Part shown: one piece after another, positions 6,707 through 8,170 of the stretch
Position numbering within the stretch: the stretch's first letter is position 1
How the letters are laid out: each line of letters begins with the position of its first letter
Assembly (NCBI GenBank): GCA_937995875.1
Contig: CALKIW010000188.1
Location: forward strand, 1 to 8,170
Source of the DNA: an uncultured Bacteroidales bacterium
Lineage (GTDB): Bacteria > Bacteroidota > Bacteroidia > Bacteroidales > Bacteroidaceae
Direction: 5' to 3'
Length of the DNA stretch: 8,170 nucleotides
Position numbers and translations under genes: made by a program
Notes under the pieces: model-generated
Databases searched by the model: none
What the model was told of the DNA's origin: nothing
What the model saw: only the letters and a program-made list of their open reading frames with translations

Positions 6707-6724
6707 AACAGAAAATTGTCTGTT
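6707..6724. promoter_or_regulatory. inverted repeat overlapping the pdxS promoter -33 element (candidate operator)
   Basis: AACAGA (6707-6712) and TCTGTT (6719-6724) are perfect reverse complements with a 6-bp centre. The centre contains the TTG (6716-6718) that acts as the -33 element. A protein bound here would affect pdxS transcription directly. The same stem followed by TTTCATTTTT could also be a weak terminator for the upstream fusion gene. The sequence alone does not decide between them. Confidence 0.45.
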
Positions 6725-6746
6725 TTCATTTTTATATATAGCTTTG
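6716..6746 (+). promoter_or_regulatory. Bacteroidetes-type promoter for pdxST
   Basis: The -7 element TAGCTTTG (6739-6746) matches TAnnTTTG exactly. TTG at 6716-6718 lies 20 bp upstream, the usual spacing for the -33 element. Transcription would begin near 6753, leaving a leader of about 25 bases that is A/T-rich and lacks a Shine-Dalgarno sequence. No riboswitch fits in so short a leader. The promoter separates pdxST from the regulator gene upstream, though readthrough may also occur. Confidence 0.65.
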
Positions 6747-6777
6747 CGGCCAATAGTTTTTAATCATTAATAAAACA

Positions 6778-7650
6778 ATGGAAGACAGAACAACTCTCAA
6801 CCGCAATTTGGCACAAATGCTCAAGGGCGGTGTTATTATGGACGTTACCACCCCCGAACAGGCACGCATAGCCGAAGCTGCCGGAGCCTGCGCCGTGATG
6901 GCTTTGGAACGCATCCCTGCCGATATACGTGCCGCCGGTGGCGTTTCGCGTATGAGCGACCCACACATGATCAAGGGCATCCAAGAAGCCGTGACTATTC
7001 CGGTAATGGCCAAATGCCGCATCGGACACTTCGTAGAGGCACAGATATTGGAAGCTATCGAGATAGACTATATCGACGAGAGCGAGGTACTGTCGCCTGC
7101 CGATGATGTTTATCACATCGACAAACGCGAGTTCAAGGTGCCGTTTGTGTGTGGAGCCAAAGACTTGGGCGAAGCCTTGCGCCGCATCAACGAAGGAGCC
7201 ACGATGATACGCACCAAAGGCGAGCCGGGCACGGGCGACGTGATACAGGCCGTGCGCCACATGCGCATGATGCAGAGCGAGATGCGCCGACTGGTATCGA
7301 TGAGCAAAGACGAGCTTTACGAAGCTGCCAAGCAGCTGCGTGTACCCTACGACTTGGTGGAGTATGTGCACGAGAACGGCAAACTGCCCGTTGTGAACTT
7401 CGCTGCTGGTGGCGTGGCCACACCGGCCGATGCAGCCCTGATGATGCAGCTTGGAGCCGAAGGCGTGTTTGTGGGCAGCGGTATATTCAAGAGCGGTGAC
7501 CCCGAAAAACGCGCACGTGCCATCGTGAAGGCTGTGACCAACTACGACAATCCCGAAATGCTTGCCGAGCTGAGCGAAAATCTCGGAGAGGCTATGGTTG
7601 GCATCAACGAGAGTGAAATTCAACTATTGATGGCAGAACGCGGAAAATGA
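6778..7650 (+). CDS. pdxS: pyridoxal 5'-phosphate synthase, lyase subunit PdxS (Pdx1)
   Basis: PdxS builds PLP from ribose 5-phosphate, glyceraldehyde 3-phosphate and ammonia delivered by PdxT. It forms a cytoplasmic dodecamer decorated with PdxT subunits. The 290-residue length is normal and the protein is highly conserved throughout. The key residues are all present: D22 in GGVIMDV, K79 in MAKCRIGH (the lysine that binds the sugar), and K147 in MIRTKGEPGTG (the second lysine, which carries the intermediate to the P2 site). These sit two positions earlier than D24, K81 and K149 of Bacillus subtilis PdxS. The phosphate-binding loops NFAAGGVATPADAALM and GVFVGSGIFKS are intact. The start at 6778 gives MEDRTTLNRNLAQMLKGG, typical for the family. 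The stop overlaps the pdxT start by 4 bp (ATGA), indicating translational coupling of the two subunits. Confidence 0.98.
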   Translation: MEDRTTLNRNLAQMLKGGVIMDVTTPEQARIAEAAGACAVMALERIPADIRAAGGVSRMSDPHMIKGIQEAVTIPVMAKCRIGHFVEAQILEAIEIDYIDESEVLSPADDVYHIDKREFKVPFVCGAKDLGEALRRINEGATMIRTKGEPGTGDVIQAVRHMRMMQSEMRRLVSMSKDELYEAAKQLRVPYDLVEYVHENGKLPVVNFAAGGVATPADAALMMQLGAEGVFVGSGIFKSGDPEKRARAIVKAVTNYDNPEMLAELSENLGEAMVGINESEIQLLMAERGK

Positions 7651-8170
7651 AAATAGCCATTTTAGCATTGCAAGGAGCATTTGCCGAACACCGGCAGATG
7701 CTCTCGCGTTTAGGTGTCGATTCGTTTTTAGTGCGCAACGCGTCCGATTGGGAACAGCCCAAAGACGGACTGATCATTCCGGGTGGCGAAAGCACCACAA
7801 TGATGCGGCTCGTGCAAGATCTTGGGTTATACGCCCCCATCAAGCAAGCCATTGAGCACGGATTGCCCGTGTTTGGTACCTGCGCAGGCCTCATCATGCT
7901 CGATGCCGACCATCTGGGCACCATGAACATTGTCGTGAAACGCAACGCCTACGGCCGGCAGCTGGGCAGTTTTGTCGCTCAGGCAGACATTAAAGGCATT
8001 GGCAATATGGACATGGTATTCATTCGTGCACCGTATATCAAGCAGGTGGGCGAAGGATGTGAAGTGCTGGCCACTGTAGACGGAAACATCGTTGCTGCCC
8101 GACAAGGCAACCAACTGGTTACGGCCTTCCATCCCGAACTGGGAGAAGACACCCGCACACACGAGTATTT
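7647..8170 (+). CDS. pdxT: pyridoxal 5'-phosphate synthase, glutaminase subunit PdxT (Pdx2), 3' end cut
   Basis: PdxT hydrolyses glutamine and channels the ammonia to PdxS. The frame starts with the ATG inside the ATGA overlap with pdxS and is open to the window edge, giving 174 codons plus two bases. The family is about 190 residues long, so only a short tail is missing. The class-I-type glutaminase triad is complete: C78 in FGTCAGL, and H161 and E163 in AFHPEL. Other family signatures are MKIAILALQGAFAEH at the start, IPGGESTTM (44-52, oxyanion region), RNAYGRQLGSF (98-108) and FIRAP (124-128). Nothing suggests loss of function. It is co-transcribed with pdxS. Confidence 0.97.
   Translation, partial: MKIAILALQGAFAEHRQMLSRLGVDSFLVRNASDWEQPKDGLIIPGGESTTMMRLVQDLGLYAPIKQAIEHGLPVFGTCAGLIMLDADHLGTMNIVVKRNAYGRQLGSFVAQADIKGIGNMDMVFIRAPYIKQVGEGCEVLATVDGNIVAARQGNQLVTAFHPELGEDTRTHEY

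Noticed and set aside
6760..7623. A 287-codon minus-strand open frame opposite pdxS
   Set aside because: It mirrors the codons of the highly conserved pdxS gene, and its translation is His/Ala-rich without family features.

Overview
The window looks like chromosomal DNA from a member of the Bacteroidales, most probably Prevotellaceae. The evidence is a TonB-dependent receptor with a typical Bacteroidetes C-terminus, a lipoprotein whose lipobox cysteine is followed by Ser-Asp-Asp-Asp-Asp (a Bacteroidetes surface-export type signal), promoters of the TTG...TAnnTTTG type, and start codons without clear Shine-Dalgarno sequences. The genus is inferred from overall character, not from a database match.

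Left part (1-3051, all minus strand): a three-gene cluster. In transcription order it holds a 108-residue Cys/His-rich small membrane protein, a 722-residue TonB-dependent receptor with His clusters at its mature N-terminus and in its plug, and a DUF4625-like lipoprotein cut by the window edge. Together they look like an outer-membrane uptake locus for a transition metal; zinc is my first guess.

Middle (3052-4082): about 1 kb of divergent intergenic DNA with no convincing gene. It carries a promoter for the left cluster, a degenerate 22-bp-period tandem repeat (3605-3692), an 8-bp inverted repeat (3811-3846) and a doubtful 43-codon ORF.

Right part (4083-8170, all plus strand): an unrecognised 498-residue protein with a lysine run and a long acidic tract; 10 bp later a ThiD/pyridoxal-kinase-like domain fused to an AraC-type DNA-binding domain; then, after a 99-bp gap with its own promoter, pdxS and pdxT, the two subunits of ribose-5-phosphate-dependent pyridoxal 5'-phosphate (PLP) synthase, overlapping by 4 bp. 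pdxT is cut by the window edge.

The most interesting element is the kinase-AraC fusion. Its substrate-side motifs are largely kept, but the anion-hole motif has Gly where kinases of this family carry Cys or Asp, and two other active-site motifs are altered. With its position just upstream of pdxST and an inverted repeat straddling the pdxS promoter -33 element, this suggests that a former vitamin kinase has become the ligand sensor of a local transcription factor controlling B6 (or thiamin-precursor) metabolism.
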